From a virus, in IMG/VR virus record IMGVR_UViG_3300028840_001747, positions 1 to 64,000 of that record: 64,000 nucleotides of DNA; one strand, written 5' to 3'. Positions within the stretch are counted from its first letter, which is position 1. Each line of letters starts with the position of its first letter. Shown piece after piece: positions 44,415-52,462 of this stretch. The position numbers and the translations under genes were made by a program. The notes under the pieces were generated by a model. The model ran no database searches and was not told the origin of the DNA. It saw only the letters and a list, made by a program, of their open reading frames with translations.

Positions 44415-45691
44415 TCAAATTTACCCCACGTTACTATTTCATCGTCACTCGTTAGCGCGTATCCTAAACTACCGGTGTCGGCGATAACTACAAACGCACT
44501 TCCACTTTGTTTTATTGTAAAAGCATCATGTTCCATATATTGACCATTTATAAATACCAAAAAATCATCTTCGTCAGTTGGAGTCATTGTAGATGTACTC
44601 GGTAAATCAGATGGAATTGACGCTGTGTATACATTTGGATAAGTTACTATTGATTCTCCTACACTTGAACTCACCACCGTTGATCCCACCGTTGTAAATG
44701 ATGAATATACTGCTAATTTATTTTGGTAATTCACTTGATGTTGTAATTTCAATATTTTAGCATCAACCATATCCGATATTGTTTGATTACCACTTACTGC
44801 TGGTTGTTTTCTTGACGAAACAATAATCTTTTCACAAAATGGATCAGGTTGTGTTACACTCAATACGTCTACTTCCGTTTCCGTATCTAAAATTATTTGT
44901 TGTGTTGTATACGTCTTTTGAGTTGTTATTAAGTCATTCGCCTCTTCCGGAATCAAAAATCCTTGTATATCTAAAGTAAAATTAGACCTAACCATTCTAC
45001 CCTTTTCCGTACTCAACTCCGTATTCATGTCAAAATTGTCGATCTTAGCTTTAAACTTAAACTTTTCATCGTCGCCCCAATAATCGCCCTCGGCGAACTG
45101 CATTTGCTCAACAATCTTGTTCATTTGGGTTACAAACGATGTCCATATAATACACTCATACGTTATAATAACATAGTCCGGTACAACAATGTTATACATT
45201 TCATATGTTGGTTTTATATTATTTTTTAACGAAAATCTATCATACTTGTTATGTTCGTTTGACCACTTTTTAGGAAAATAATGAACTAAATTCCGGTCAA
45301 CCTTGTCAATAGGTATATTATCATCACGACCTACATTTGTACGACGGTACATTACAATAGGTGCTATGATCTTCCCTTTACGATCACGTAAATAACCATC
45401 CTTTTGAGATGAAACCCACATCTCAGGATCGCCATATTTGATCGGAACATCTATCAATATTCCATTCTCTAATACTCTCGGTTTTATTATATTTTTAAAG
45501 TAAAAAATTATCGCTTCATCAATGTCTTGTAAACCAATGGAAATATCTTTAAATGTATCATCACTTCGTTTTATTTGTTCTTCGCGTTTTTCACGAGCGG
45601 GTTTACCAGAATACCTGAGTGTTCCGTCAAAATTTTCCCTTCTTGTTCTTGGCAAAGGTTTTTGTCTTTTAGGTGTGTTACTAATAGCCAT
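44411..45691 (-). CDS. Tail completion/sheath terminator protein, gp15-like, copy 2 with extra domain
   Basis: A 426-residue protein. Residues 1-280 match the upstream gene nearly end to end: DVPIKYGDPEMWVSSQKDGY, RRTNVGRDDNIPIDKVDRNL, VHYFPKKWS, IWTSFVTQMNKIVEQMQFAE. VPxxYGDPxxW plus the WTSFVTQMNxIVEQ helix is the pattern of T4 gp15-type terminators, which cap tail and sheath and join them to the head. T4 gp15 has 272 residues. The extra 146 residues (from about 281) are beta-rich and end DDFLVFINGQYMEHDAFTI, like a fibre-type domain. TAATG overlap with copy 1. Confidence 0.68.
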   Translation of the reverse strand: MAISNTPKRQKPLPRTRRENFDGTLRYSGKPAREKREEQIKRSDDTFKDISIGLQDIDEAIIFYFKNIIKPRVLENGILIDVPIKYGDPEMWVSSQKDGYLRDRKGKIIAPIVMYRRTNVGRDDNIPIDKVDRNLVHYFPKKWSNEHNKYDRFSLKNNIKPTYEMYNIVVPDYVIITYECIIWTSFVTQMNKIVEQMQFAEGDYWGDDEKFKFKAKIDNFDMNTELSTEKGRMVRSNFTLDIQGFLIPEEANDLITTQKTYTTQQIILDTETEVDVLSVTQPDPFCEKIIVSSRKQPAVSGNQTISDMVDAKILKLQHQVNYQNKLAVYSSFTTVGSTVVSSSVGESIVTYPNVYTASIPSDLPSTSTMTPTDEDDFLVFINGQYMEHDAFTIKQSGSAFVVIADTGSLGYALTSDDEIVTWGKFE

Positions 45692-46536
45692 TATTTCATA
45701 TCCTCAGCACTTACAACAGTTTCTACTCCAAGAACTACTTGTTGTTTTGTTCGTGTCTTTTGTGTCGTTACTAAATCGTCATATGTTTCCGGTATCAAGA
45801 ATCCATTTATCAATAATGTAAAGTTTGACCTTACTAATCGACCTTTCTCCGTATTCACATCTACATTTTGATCAAATGAATCTATCTTTGACCTAAATTT
45901 ATATTTGTTTTTGTCGCCCCAATAGGCGCCTTCACTGTATACAAGCTGTTCCACTATCGAATTCATTTGGGTTACAAATGATGTCCAAATTATACTCTCA
46001 TATGTCACAGTTATATAGTCAGGTTGGATCACGGTGAAAACCTCATATTCCTTTTTCCTGTCTATACCGGTCAATAACGAAAATCGATCATATGAATTTT
46101 TCTTAGACCACTTTTTAGGAAATTGGTGTACTATATTCCTATCCGTTTTGTCCACGGGCATCCCGTCGTCACGAGCAATGTTCGTCCTACGTACCATTAT
46201 GATTGGCGAAATCATTTTACCCTTCTTGTCTCGTACATACCCATCCTTTTGTGTCGCTCGCCATAACTCCGGATCGCCGTACTTCACCGGTACGTCAATG
46301 ATTTCTTCATTCTCAATGACAGTTGGTTTTATGACATTCTTGAAATAAAATAGGATCGCCTCGTCAATGTCTTGAAGTTTTATGGATACATTTTTGAATG
46401 TATCATCACTTCTCTTGACTTGTTCTTCTCTTCGGTGGGGCACAGGTGGATTGTCTATGTCTTTGTGATATTCGTGCTCGCCCAAACGAGTCTTGACTAA
46501 AGGATTTTGTCTTTTTGGAGTTTTATCAATCGCCAT
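45691..46536 (-). CDS. 15: Tail completion/sheath terminator protein, gp15-like, copy 1
   Basis: A 281-residue protein, near the size of T4 gp15 (272). It has DVPVKYGDPELWRATQKDGY, RRTNIARDDGMPVDKTDRNI, VHQFPKKWSKKN and IWTSFVTQMNSIVEQLVYSE, the terminator pattern shared with the downstream paralogue. In T4, gp15 forms a hexameric ring at the top of the tail tube and sheath. The gene lies after the gp14-like gene with GGAGAGACAAC before its ATG, as in the T4 order 13-14-15. This copy lacks the C-terminal extension of its neighbour. Confidence 0.72.
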   Translation of the reverse strand: MAIDKTPKRQNPLVKTRLGEHEYHKDIDNPPVPHRREEQVKRSDDTFKNVSIKLQDIDEAILFYFKNVIKPTVIENEEIIDVPVKYGDPELWRATQKDGYVRDKKGKMISPIIMVRRTNIARDDGMPVDKTDRNIVHQFPKKWSKKNSYDRFSLLTGIDRKKEYEVFTVIQPDYITVTYESIIWTSFVTQMNSIVEQLVYSEGAYWGDKNKYKFRSKIDSFDQNVDVNTEKGRLVRSNFTLLINGFLIPETYDDLVTTQKTRTKQQVVLGVETVVSAEDMK

Positions 46537-46548
46537 GTTGTCTCTCCA

Positions 46549-47031
46549 TTATATTCTTTCATTCCTGTCACCTACCCTTACATTCTCAATTTGTAATTTG
46601 TCTCGTTGAGTCATTGCAGCGGTAGCAACGATGGAAAAGTTTTTATATACTTGTCCACCAATGAGTTGATTTTCTACTACGGTGTTAATCTCAAAATACG
46701 CTTCATTAAACTCAACAATGTCGCCGGTTTCAGGATAAAATCCCCTATCAGCTATCATTTCACGATGAAATGCTAATGTTATTGATTGATCGACAACAGG
46801 ACCAAATCCTTCAGTTGAATCAGTTGTTTGATCTTCACGGGAAATTAAACAGCCAATTTGAATACCTTTCGTGTATGTCTTTGTGACTGATTCACCGTAT
46901 ATATTATCTTCACTTTCTGTACTAATCTTATATACTATAACGGGAGTTTGGATAATCCTATTCAATAGTTCATTACTATAAGAATTAAATAATTTTATAT
47001 CCCGCCTACGATTGAATAATGGTTTTACCAT
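46549..47031 (-). CDS. 14: Neck protein, gp14-like
   Basis: A 160-residue protein: LLNRIIQTPVIVYKISTES, then DNIYGESVTKTY, a central strand region, and GFYPETGDIVEFNEAYFEIN, followed by YKNFSIVATAAMTQRDKLQ. The NIYGE motif followed by F-Y-P-E-x-G-D-I-V-E-F and Y-F-E-I is the core of T4 gp14-like neck proteins, which form the ring between portal and tail. T4 gp14 is 256 residues, so this is a short version lacking much of the insert. AAAGGGAG lies in front of its ATG; it follows the gp13-like gene. Confidence 0.68.
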   Translation of the reverse strand: MVKPLFNRRRDIKLFNSYSNELLNRIIQTPVIVYKISTESEDNIYGESVTKTYTKGIQIGCLISREDQTTDSTEGFGPVVDQSITLAFHREMIADRGFYPETGDIVEFNEAYFEINTVVENQLIGGQVYKNFSIVATAAMTQRDKLQIENVRVGDRNERI

Positions 47032-47050
47032 TCTAATCTCCCTTTAAAAA

Positions 47051-48253
47051 TTAAGCAACATATATACCATGTTCAAACGGAACATTCTTTAAACTACTTA
47101 TCATGGCTTCCTCTTGAGCCGTCTTTTTCTCCCACTGGCTTTGCATACTTGCATCTTCTAATGTCTCGCGAAGTTGTGTAATTAAAGCTTCTTTTTCAGT
47201 TTGTGCTTCACTTCTCATTGTTTCACCATCAAGTGTTACCTCAGCATTTGGAATAGGAATTTGTTGATACTTTGACCTAATCATACCTAATGTCTCTTTA
47301 GCACAAGCAAGTGCGTATGTCCTAATCCATTGTAAACCAGGTTGATTCAAACTACTATAAGGCATATCTTGATAACCAATATTTGAAAAGTCGCCTTGTG
47401 TTTGTGATCCGGTTGATTGTGAATATTCTTCCTCACTTGATCCACTTGGCGTTTGAATAACGTTATTATCTCTATCCTCAACAAAAATATATTCAAACCA
47501 TAAATTGAATGTAGATGTCGGTCTTGGAAATAATCTTAGTTGATTGTTGACTATCTCAAATGAATACGCTGAACGTCTTATTTGATCATTTAATTCAACA
47601 CTTTGTACCCTCAATAAATCTTCATAAATAGGAAATAAAACATATTCAATAGCTGGTTGCCATCCGCCCCAACCGAATTCATCCATCAAATTGTTTCTCG
47701 CCAGTCCGGTCTCTACAAATGGATCATAATAACGAGATACCGCTGGGCGACCTTCATGAAATACCCTCTTGATTTCTATCGCTTTTCCATCAACATTGTC
47801 AGCAGCCCATTGATTCAAATCGTAATTTTGACCTTGTGCTTGCGATACTTCAACAGATCCTTTTCGCCAGGTTATGTTTCCACCCGCTCCAGCTTCAGCA
47901 CCATACTCGTGTGCTAATCTGATGATTTGATTTAATCCGGTAGATGTTATATTCTTTTGAGTTAGATTTACGTTTTTATCCAACCCTTGAGCAGCTAACC
48001 TGTTTTCTCGTATGTTGAATTGATTGACCTGGTTCGCGAAGTCACTTACCGCTTGTTCGTATGCTGCATAAAAATTGTAGTCCGTCATTTCGATTTCTAC
48101 AACAGGAAATCCTAATCTACGAGCCGACCACTTGGCGAAATTTGGCGCGTCCTCTTGAAACTTTGGATCATTGTCATACAATCCAAAAGGTGTACTACCT
48201 GATACCGCTCCGGGAGTATCTTCCCATACTGGAGCTTCTTCAAATACTGCCAT
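47051..48253 (-). CDS. 13: Neck/head completion protein, gp13-like
   Basis: A 400-residue protein. It has PFGLYDNDPKFQEDAPNFAK near residue 22, WSARRLGFPVVEIEMTDYNF, a helical stretch with YEQAVSDFANQVNQFNIREN, then VLFPIYEDLLRVQSVELNDQ and IVNNQLRLFPRPTSTFNLWF. The order helical bundle, beta part and C-terminal helix with AYALACAKETLGMIRSKY fits head-tail connector proteins next to the portal. T4 gp13 has 309 residues. The assignment rests on the gene order 23-(cassette)-13-14-15 and the general fold pattern. It leads the neck transcript from a late-type promoter at 48288. Confidence 0.6.
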   Translation of the reverse strand: MAVFEEAPVWEDTPGAVSGSTPFGLYDNDPKFQEDAPNFAKWSARRLGFPVVEIEMTDYNFYAAYEQAVSDFANQVNQFNIRENRLAAQGLDKNVNLTQKNITSTGLNQIIRLAHEYGAEAGAGGNITWRKGSVEVSQAQGQNYDLNQWAADNVDGKAIEIKRVFHEGRPAVSRYYDPFVETGLARNNLMDEFGWGGWQPAIEYVLFPIYEDLLRVQSVELNDQIRRSAYSFEIVNNQLRLFPRPTSTFNLWFEYIFVEDRDNNVIQTPSGSSEEEYSQSTGSQTQGDFSNIGYQDMPYSSLNQPGLQWIRTYALACAKETLGMIRSKYQQIPIPNAEVTLDGETMRSEAQTEKEALITQLRETLEDASMQSQWEKKTAQEEAMISSLKNVPFEHGIYVA

Positions 48254-48287
48254 TTATCCTCTCCTATAATGAATGTTTCTTTACACA

Positions 48288-48297
48288 TATAAATATA
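48288..48297 (-). promoter_or_regulatory. Late-type promoter of the neck unit
   Basis: TATATTTATA on the minus strand, about 40 bases upstream of the start at 48253. It is back to back with the plus-strand promoter at 48404. Confidence 0.65.
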
Positions 48298-48356
48298 AAA
48301 GATTAGGAAAATTAGGTAAGTTGTAAGGTGTGTATTTTTTAAGCTGTTCCCTGACC

Positions 48357-48424
48357 CCGTTAGTAGTTTTACTATCTTCGGACAATAAAGTTCCCAACTT
48401 TTTTATATTTATATATACTAACGG
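48357..48424 (+). promoter_or_regulatory. Inverted repeat that can mask a ribosome binding site, with a promoter motif inside
   Basis: CCGTTAGTA (48357-48365) pairs perfectly with TACTAACGG (48416-48424). The final GG belongs to the GGAG binding site of the gene at 48434. The late-type promoter core lies between the arms, so a transcript started there would lack the left arm and keep the binding site open, while a read-through transcript would be masked. Confidence 0.6.
48404..48413 (+). promoter_or_regulatory. Late-type promoter motif, plus strand
   Basis: TATATTTATA on the plus strand, 20 bases before the ATG at 48434. This is the only plus-strand gene and the motif is in its orientation, which supports reading the motif as a directional promoter. 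Confidence 0.7.
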
Positions 48425-48433
48425 AGAAATAAT

Positions 48434-48748
48434 ATGAGTTATATTTATCTAATAAAATGTGAAGTAGATGAAACTATATTGTATAAAATAGGATATTCTA
48501 AAGATGTGAAAAGACGATTGAAAGAGTTAAAAACAAGTAATCCTAACCCTCTTGAGATTGTCGCCACTTTCGAAACTAAACATAATCGAAAACTTGAAAC
48601 ATCATTCCATAACTATTATAAACATAAAAATGTCAATGGTGAATGGTTTTCACTATCATCAAATGAAGTCGAAAGATTTTTGGAAAATTGTCGCCAAATG
48701 GAAAGAAATTTTGATATAATGGTGAAAATGGGAAATCCTTTTGTGTAA
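48434..48748 (+). CDS. T5orf172/MUG113-type GIY-YIG-like nuclease domain protein
   Basis: A 104-residue protein on the opposite strand to all other genes. It has YIYLIKC (3-9), YKIGYSKDVKRRLKELKTSN (17-36), an IVATFET strand, LETSFHNYYKHKNVNGEWFS (54-73). This is the pattern of T5orf172/MUG113 proteins, a GIY-YIG-superfamily branch in which the second motif reads KIGYS/T, an Arg lies in the helix and a Glu before an F/LH motif is the likely metal ligand. It could be a free-standing homing-type nuclease or a defence/counter-defence enzyme. GGAG binding site seven bases before ATG; preceded by an inverted repeat and promoter and followed by a two-way terminator. Confidence 0.78.
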   Translation: MSYIYLIKCEVDETILYKIGYSKDVKRRLKELKTSNPNPLEIVATFETKHNRKLETSFHNYYKHKNVNGEWFSLSSNEVERFLENCRQMERNFDIMVKMGNPFV

Positions 48749-48749
48749 A

Positions 48750-48782
48750 ATAAAAAACCCGACCGAAGTCGGGTTCTTTAAA
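48750..48782. terminator. Two-way terminator between convergent genes
   Basis: AACCCGAC-CGAA-GTCGGGTT has a very stable tetraloop, with T-rich flank TTCTTT on the plus strand and TTTTTTATTTT on the minus strand. It can end both the plus gene at 48748 and the minus gene at 48792. Confidence 0.85.
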
Positions 48783-48791
48783 AATTAAATA

Positions 48792-49400
48792 TTAACCTGC
48801 ATCATCGAAAAATTCAAATGATATTGATGTGGTTAAATAACTAAATGCTCTATCTTGACTTCTATCTCCACTAAAAGTATTATATACTATACATTTATAT
48901 GTATAGAAATTCATACTTTGTAATCCCCAACTTGAAGATACCGTTAATATCGGATTATCCGAATACACAGAATGAATCACCGTTGAACCATTTTTAATTT
49001 CATGTTTATATTTAACGGCTTCATTTTTCCAAGAAGATGAAATTGCATTAACACTTAAAGTTTGACCAATTTGACGCATAATACCATTAGATTGTTGTAT
49101 AGAAGATTGATACGTTGCTTTCCCAACCTCAATAGCAAATTCATTTAAAATCGTTGTACCTGCACTATCAGTTACTCTACAAAAATTTAAACCACCTTGA
49201 AAACAATAATCTTTTAATTCGTCCGGTACATTAAGATTTGTTGAACTTATTTCACCAATTTGTAAAGAAAATCCAGGATCCCTAAAAATTTTTAGTTTAA
49301 TACTTCCAAATATTAAATTCCAAATCTCAGGAATATCAGTATCATTTAAAACTTTATCATGTACTTGAGTAAATGTGTTGGCCCCAGAAAATATTTTCAT
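48792..49400 (-). CDS. Unrecognised 202-residue protein, possibly Ig-like
   Basis: I use the ATG at 49400 (MKIFSGANTFTQVHDKVLND) with AGGAGAAATTTA before it, in place of an upstream start at 49454 that has no binding site. Residues 1-110 are mixed; from about 120 the chain is beta-rich, with NEAVKYKHEIKNGSTVIHSV and YTYKCIVYNTFSGDRSQDR, which resembles the end of an Ig/PKD-like sandwich. It could be a head decoration protein like T4 Hoc or another surface protein. It is last in the accessory cassette; a terminator isolates it from the genes before. Confidence 0.5.
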   Translation of the reverse strand: MKIFSGANTFTQVHDKVLNDTDIPEIWNLIFGSIKLKIFRDPGFSLQIGEISSTNLNVPDELKDYCFQGGLNFCRVTDSAGTTILNEFAIEVGKATYQSSIQQSNGIMRQIGQTLSVNAISSSWKNEAVKYKHEIKNGSTVIHSVYSDNPILTVSSSWGLQSMNFYTYKCIVYNTFSGDRSQDRAFSYLTTSISFEFFDDAG

Positions 49401-49505
49401 TAAATTTCTCCTAATTAAAATTATATTATAATAAAATATAAGAACCTTTTCCACCTATAAGTATTGATATATATGTAAATAAAACAACAATATATACATA
49501 TAAGC

Positions 49506-49540
49506 CAAAAAACCCGACTCAAATTAATGAGTCGGGCTTA
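49506..49540 (-). terminator. Rho-independent terminator (copy of the one at 9555)
   Basis: CCCGACTCA and TGAGTCGGG stem on the minus strand followed by TTTTTT. Identical over about 30 bases to the terminator at 9555-9589. Confidence 0.88.
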
Positions 49541-49559
49541 GTTTTAAATTCTCCTTGTT

Positions 49560-49892
49560 TTATAAAGATTCTCCATTAAAAGTAATACCAAAATTCAAAT
49601 CATCACTATGACTTAATTCTTCGGGCATTTCCAATCCATCATCCTTGACAGATTTTTCGAATAAAAACCATTCGTGATATAAACCACTACCATAAAGTAT
49701 TCTACTTACATTGTGTGACCCAAATATGTTCGGTCTATCAACCATGTATCGTATGACCGCATATTTCTTCGCACTCAGTATACCCTTTTCACCGGATTCA
49801 AAATTCGCTATTGATGCGTAATCTTTAACTAAAACAGTTCCGTCACCATTTCCGGTATCTACAAGTTCAAAATCTAAAAATTTAATTCTCAT
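49560..49892 (-). CDS. Unrecognised 110-residue protein of the accessory cassette
   Basis: I place the start at the ATG at 49892 (MRIKFLDFELVDTGNGDGTV), which has AAAGGAAAAAG in front; the longer frame from 49922 overlaps the previous gene. The sequence has two strands, then FESGEKGILSAKKYAVIRYM and GSGLYHEWFLFEKSV, and an acidic C-terminus. No family recognised. It ends in front of a terminator, so with the gene at 49909 it forms a two-gene unit from the host-type promoter at 50639. Confidence 0.55.
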   Translation of the reverse strand: MRIKFLDFELVDTGNGDGTVLVKDYASIANFESGEKGILSAKKYAVIRYMVDRPNIFGSHNVSRILYGSGLYHEWFLFEKSVKDDGLEMPEELSHSDDLNFGITFNGESL

Positions 49893-49908
49893 AACTTTTT
49901 CCTTTATT

Positions 49909-50592
49909 TTAAGAAAGTTCACTTTTTACATAATTCTCAAACCATTTTTCCCATTCTTCATTTACTTCATAATAACGAGTATCAAGTGAATCCCATTCAG
50001 AAGTATTATAAGGATGTCCATAATTTTCATTATAATTTTCTTCAGTACCAGATCCATCACAATTTGAACAAGTTACATATTCATCATTTTCAGGATCATC
50101 ATAATCAGCCATTTCACCAGATCCACCACACTCATAACAATAATCTTCAGTATATTCTTCGTCGTCTATTTCAACTTTAAAATCTTTCACAACATTATAA
50201 ACTTTTTCAGTCAGATCATTGACACCTGGCAAAGCAAATTCATTCATTAATTCAGCTATTTCTTCGTGAAGAGCAATTTGTTCACCATGACTATGACCAA
50301 AACCACCTCTATAACTTCCATCGTCGTCGCGAGAAGCATAACCATTATCGTAATACTGCATATGTCCACCATTACAAACTTGTTGGTTGAACTTTCCAAG
50401 TAAAATGACCATAACGGCGAAGTCACCATACTTTTCTCTTGTCCATTCAATCATCGAAGTATAAGAATTTACTTCTTTATTTTTATCATCTTGCCATTCG
50501 TTATAGGCTAAATCAAGTATCGTTTGCCAGTAACCATCTTCTTTATTAAAGTTTTCTTTTACGTCTTTTGAAAGTTTTTCTAACTTAGTCAT
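49909..50592 (-). CDS. DUF4375-like protein with DnaJ-type zinc finger insert
   Basis: The start is the ATG at 50592 (MTKLEKLSKDVKENF) behind AAAGGAG; an upstream frame from 50667 crosses the promoter. The protein has 227 residues. GKFNQQVCNGGHMQYYDNGY near 66-85 is the hallmark of DUF4375/DMP19 proteins (NQQVxNGGFxQYxxN). A cysteine-rich insert follows at about 145-175: YCYECGGSGE, then VTCSNCDGSG, a single DnaJ-like CxxCxGxG pair that should bind one zinc. The C-terminus is Trp/Tyr-rich. Function of the family is poorly known. First gene after the host-type promoter, so likely early. Confidence 0.7.
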   Translation of the reverse strand: MTKLEKLSKDVKENFNKEDGYWQTILDLAYNEWQDDKNKEVNSYTSMIEWTREKYGDFAVMVILLGKFNQQVCNGGHMQYYDNGYASRDDDGSYRGGFGHSHGEQIALHEEIAELMNEFALPGVNDLTEKVYNVVKDFKVEIDDEEYTEDYCYECGGSGEMADYDDPENDEYVTCSNCDGSGTEENYNENYGHPYNTSEWDSLDTRYYEVNEEWEKWFENYVKSELS

Positions 50593-50634
50593 AACTTTAC
50601 TCCTTTTAAGGTTTTTTCTTTTCTCAATCAACAT

Positions 50635-50667
50635 TATAAATATACGAAATTTCAGAGTAAATGTCAA
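50635..50667 (-). promoter_or_regulatory. Host-type promoter of the 50592 cassette
   Basis: On the minus strand TTGACA (50667-50662), 17 bases, TATATT (50644-50639), continuing TATAAT. Nearly identical over about 45 bases to the promoter at 10638. The downstream part also contains the late-type core TATATTTATA (50644-50635), so both kinds of polymerase may use it. Confidence 0.75.
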
Positions 50668-50697
50668 CTGTTTTCTGTTTTTTTTTCACTTTTTTTC

Positions 50698-50730
50698 AAA
50701 AAAAAAACCCGACTACCGAAGTAGTCGGGC
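50698..50730 (-). terminator. Rho-independent terminator after the capsid gene
   Basis: CCCGACTAC-TTCG-GTAGTCGGG on the minus strand (9-bp stem, TTCG tetraloop) followed by a T run. It lies about 65 bases after the gp23 stop. Confidence 0.9.
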
Positions 50731-50794
50731 TTTCATCAGCGTTTAAATTAAGAATTTAACAGCTTATTGTTAATCTTTATTCTAAGAATTCAGA

Positions 50795-52432
50795 TTAAAC
50801 TTGATCAATATGACCCACATATATCTTCCCGTAAAATTCTGGCCTTACGATTTTCTTCGCGTAACGAGTCATAACGCCTCTGCGAGGAGTAAAATTATCA
50901 GGATCATAAATCAATGGAGTCATAATAAGTGGAATGTAAGGTGAATACACAGCACCAGTTTCCAAGAAATTACTTCCTCTAAATCCGACCAAAGCGATAT
51001 TTTCAGTAAGGTAAGGATTTTTGTAAACGGTGAAACGTGAATTCAACATACCAACTTTTTGTACACCCATTGCGAATGATTGTTGGTTTCCATCAGTATC
51101 AGCAGCATATCCAGGAATAGATTCAATAACGGTAGCAACGTCAGGACTAACAACGATGAAGTTAGCTCCACCGCGAAGTGTTAATTGATGAATTTTGTTA
51201 CTTACTTTTTGAATCTTATTTCCAAGAGTTTGATACCATTCATTCTTTGTACCAGTATGAGAACCAGCATCATAGAAATTGGTTTTACCATTGTTAATTT
51301 CATATCCAGGAAGAGCTGACCAGTAATCAGTAGTAATAGCGTTAGAAATAAGCATGTCAAGGATTTCTAAGTCAATTTCCATTCCAATATATTCACTCAA
51401 GAGAGCAGTTAACTCAGCTTCAGCGTCAATAGAGTGATATGCGTTCAAGTCTTGAGCCAATTCAGGAGTCCAAATAGCTTTCAACTTACGAGTTTTGGCG
51501 ACGATAGGTTCTTGAGCAACCGACAAGTCGATTTCAGGAATATCAAGTTTAACAAGACTTCCAGACTCAGAAGTATCTTCGAAGTCACCACGAGTATCAG
51601 CAGTAGGTTGTTTGTGATAACGAATATCATATTCACTTGCTGAGAAGTTAGCGAATGCAGCAGCACTACCAGAAACGATCCATCTTACTGTAGCACCAAC
51701 TTGAGTTGTGTAAGCAGACAAATAAGATTGAATACCACTACCACTAACAGAAAAAGCACGAACACCTTCGACATCAAGGTCAGATAAGTTACCAGTGTTA
51801 TATGAAAGAGCGAAAAGTGTACCGGCAGCCATAGAAGCACTAATATGACCATCGTCAAAACCAACATCAGCCCATGTGACAGAAGCAGTAGCGAAAGCGT
51901 CACCACTTGGAGTAGTATCAAGATCAGCAGTTCCGCCATATCCATAATCATTAATTGAGTATCCGAAACGTCCACCACCGTAAAGACCACCAGTAGCTTC
52001 ATCAGTCGTTCCAGGAGTTTTACCACCACCAGTTCCACCAAAAACAGATTGATTTTGGGTAAAACCAGGTTGTGTACCACTACCATACTTAAAGTCAATG
52101 TAAAATACAAGACCGGATGGTAAGTTCATAGGTTGAATCGATACGAATTCTTTAGCGGCAACTTCACCGAAAATTCTACGTACCAAAGGAAGAGCGACAC
52201 CAGACCATTGTTCAGCACCACTACCACCAGTTTGAGAAACTTCGTCCAATAATTGGCGAGCTTGATTCTCTAATAGAATAGCCATTCCATAAATTTCATG
52301 TTCTTCGTTCATACCATCAAGAAGACCTGTTGGCTCCCATTTTTTCACGAGTCCACGAGTTTGCTCTAAAAGAGCATCATATGGATTTTGACCTTCCATT
52401 AATTTGTTTAAATTAAATAAGGTTTTACTCAT
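50795..52432 (-). CDS. 23: Major capsid protein (gp23)
   Basis: A 545-residue protein. The N-terminal 64 residues form a charged helix ending QARQLLDE, followed by VSQTGGSGAEQWSGVALPLV, RRIFGEVAAKEFVSIQPMNL and GLVFYIDFKYG, the usual opening of mature T4-like capsid proteins. LLDE-V at 61-65 is an expected gp21 cut site; T4 gp23 is cut after residue 65. The HK97-like core continues to FYGKIYVGHIDQV at the end, with YSPYIPLIMTPLIYDPDNFT and RRGVMTRYAKKIVRPE before it. T4 gp23 has 521 residues. Preceded by TTATGGAGAAATAAA, and directly downstream of gp22. Confidence 0.95.
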   Translation of the reverse strand: MSKTLFNLNKLMEGQNPYDALLEQTRGLVKKWEPTGLLDGMNEEHEIYGMAILLENQARQLLDEVSQTGGSGAEQWSGVALPLVRRIFGEVAAKEFVSIQPMNLPSGLVFYIDFKYGSGTQPGFTQNQSVFGGTGGGKTPGTTDEATGGLYGGGRFGYSINDYGYGGTADLDTTPSGDAFATASVTWADVGFDDGHISASMAAGTLFALSYNTGNLSDLDVEGVRAFSVSGSGIQSYLSAYTTQVGATVRWIVSGSAAAFANFSASEYDIRYHKQPTADTRGDFEDTSESGSLVKLDIPEIDLSVAQEPIVAKTRKLKAIWTPELAQDLNAYHSIDAEAELTALLSEYIGMEIDLEILDMLISNAITTDYWSALPGYEINNGKTNFYDAGSHTGTKNEWYQTLGNKIQKVSNKIHQLTLRGGANFIVVSPDVATVIESIPGYAADTDGNQQSFAMGVQKVGMLNSRFTVYKNPYLTENIALVGFRGSNFLETGAVYSPYIPLIMTPLIYDPDNFTPRRGVMTRYAKKIVRPEFYGKIYVGHIDQV

Positions 52433-52462
52433 TTTATTTCTCCATAATCATTTTAATTATCA

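Noticed and set aside
44411-46536. A single broken gp15 gene split by a frameshift
   Set aside because: Both halves begin with their own start signals and each covers the full family length; they are paralogues, not fragments.
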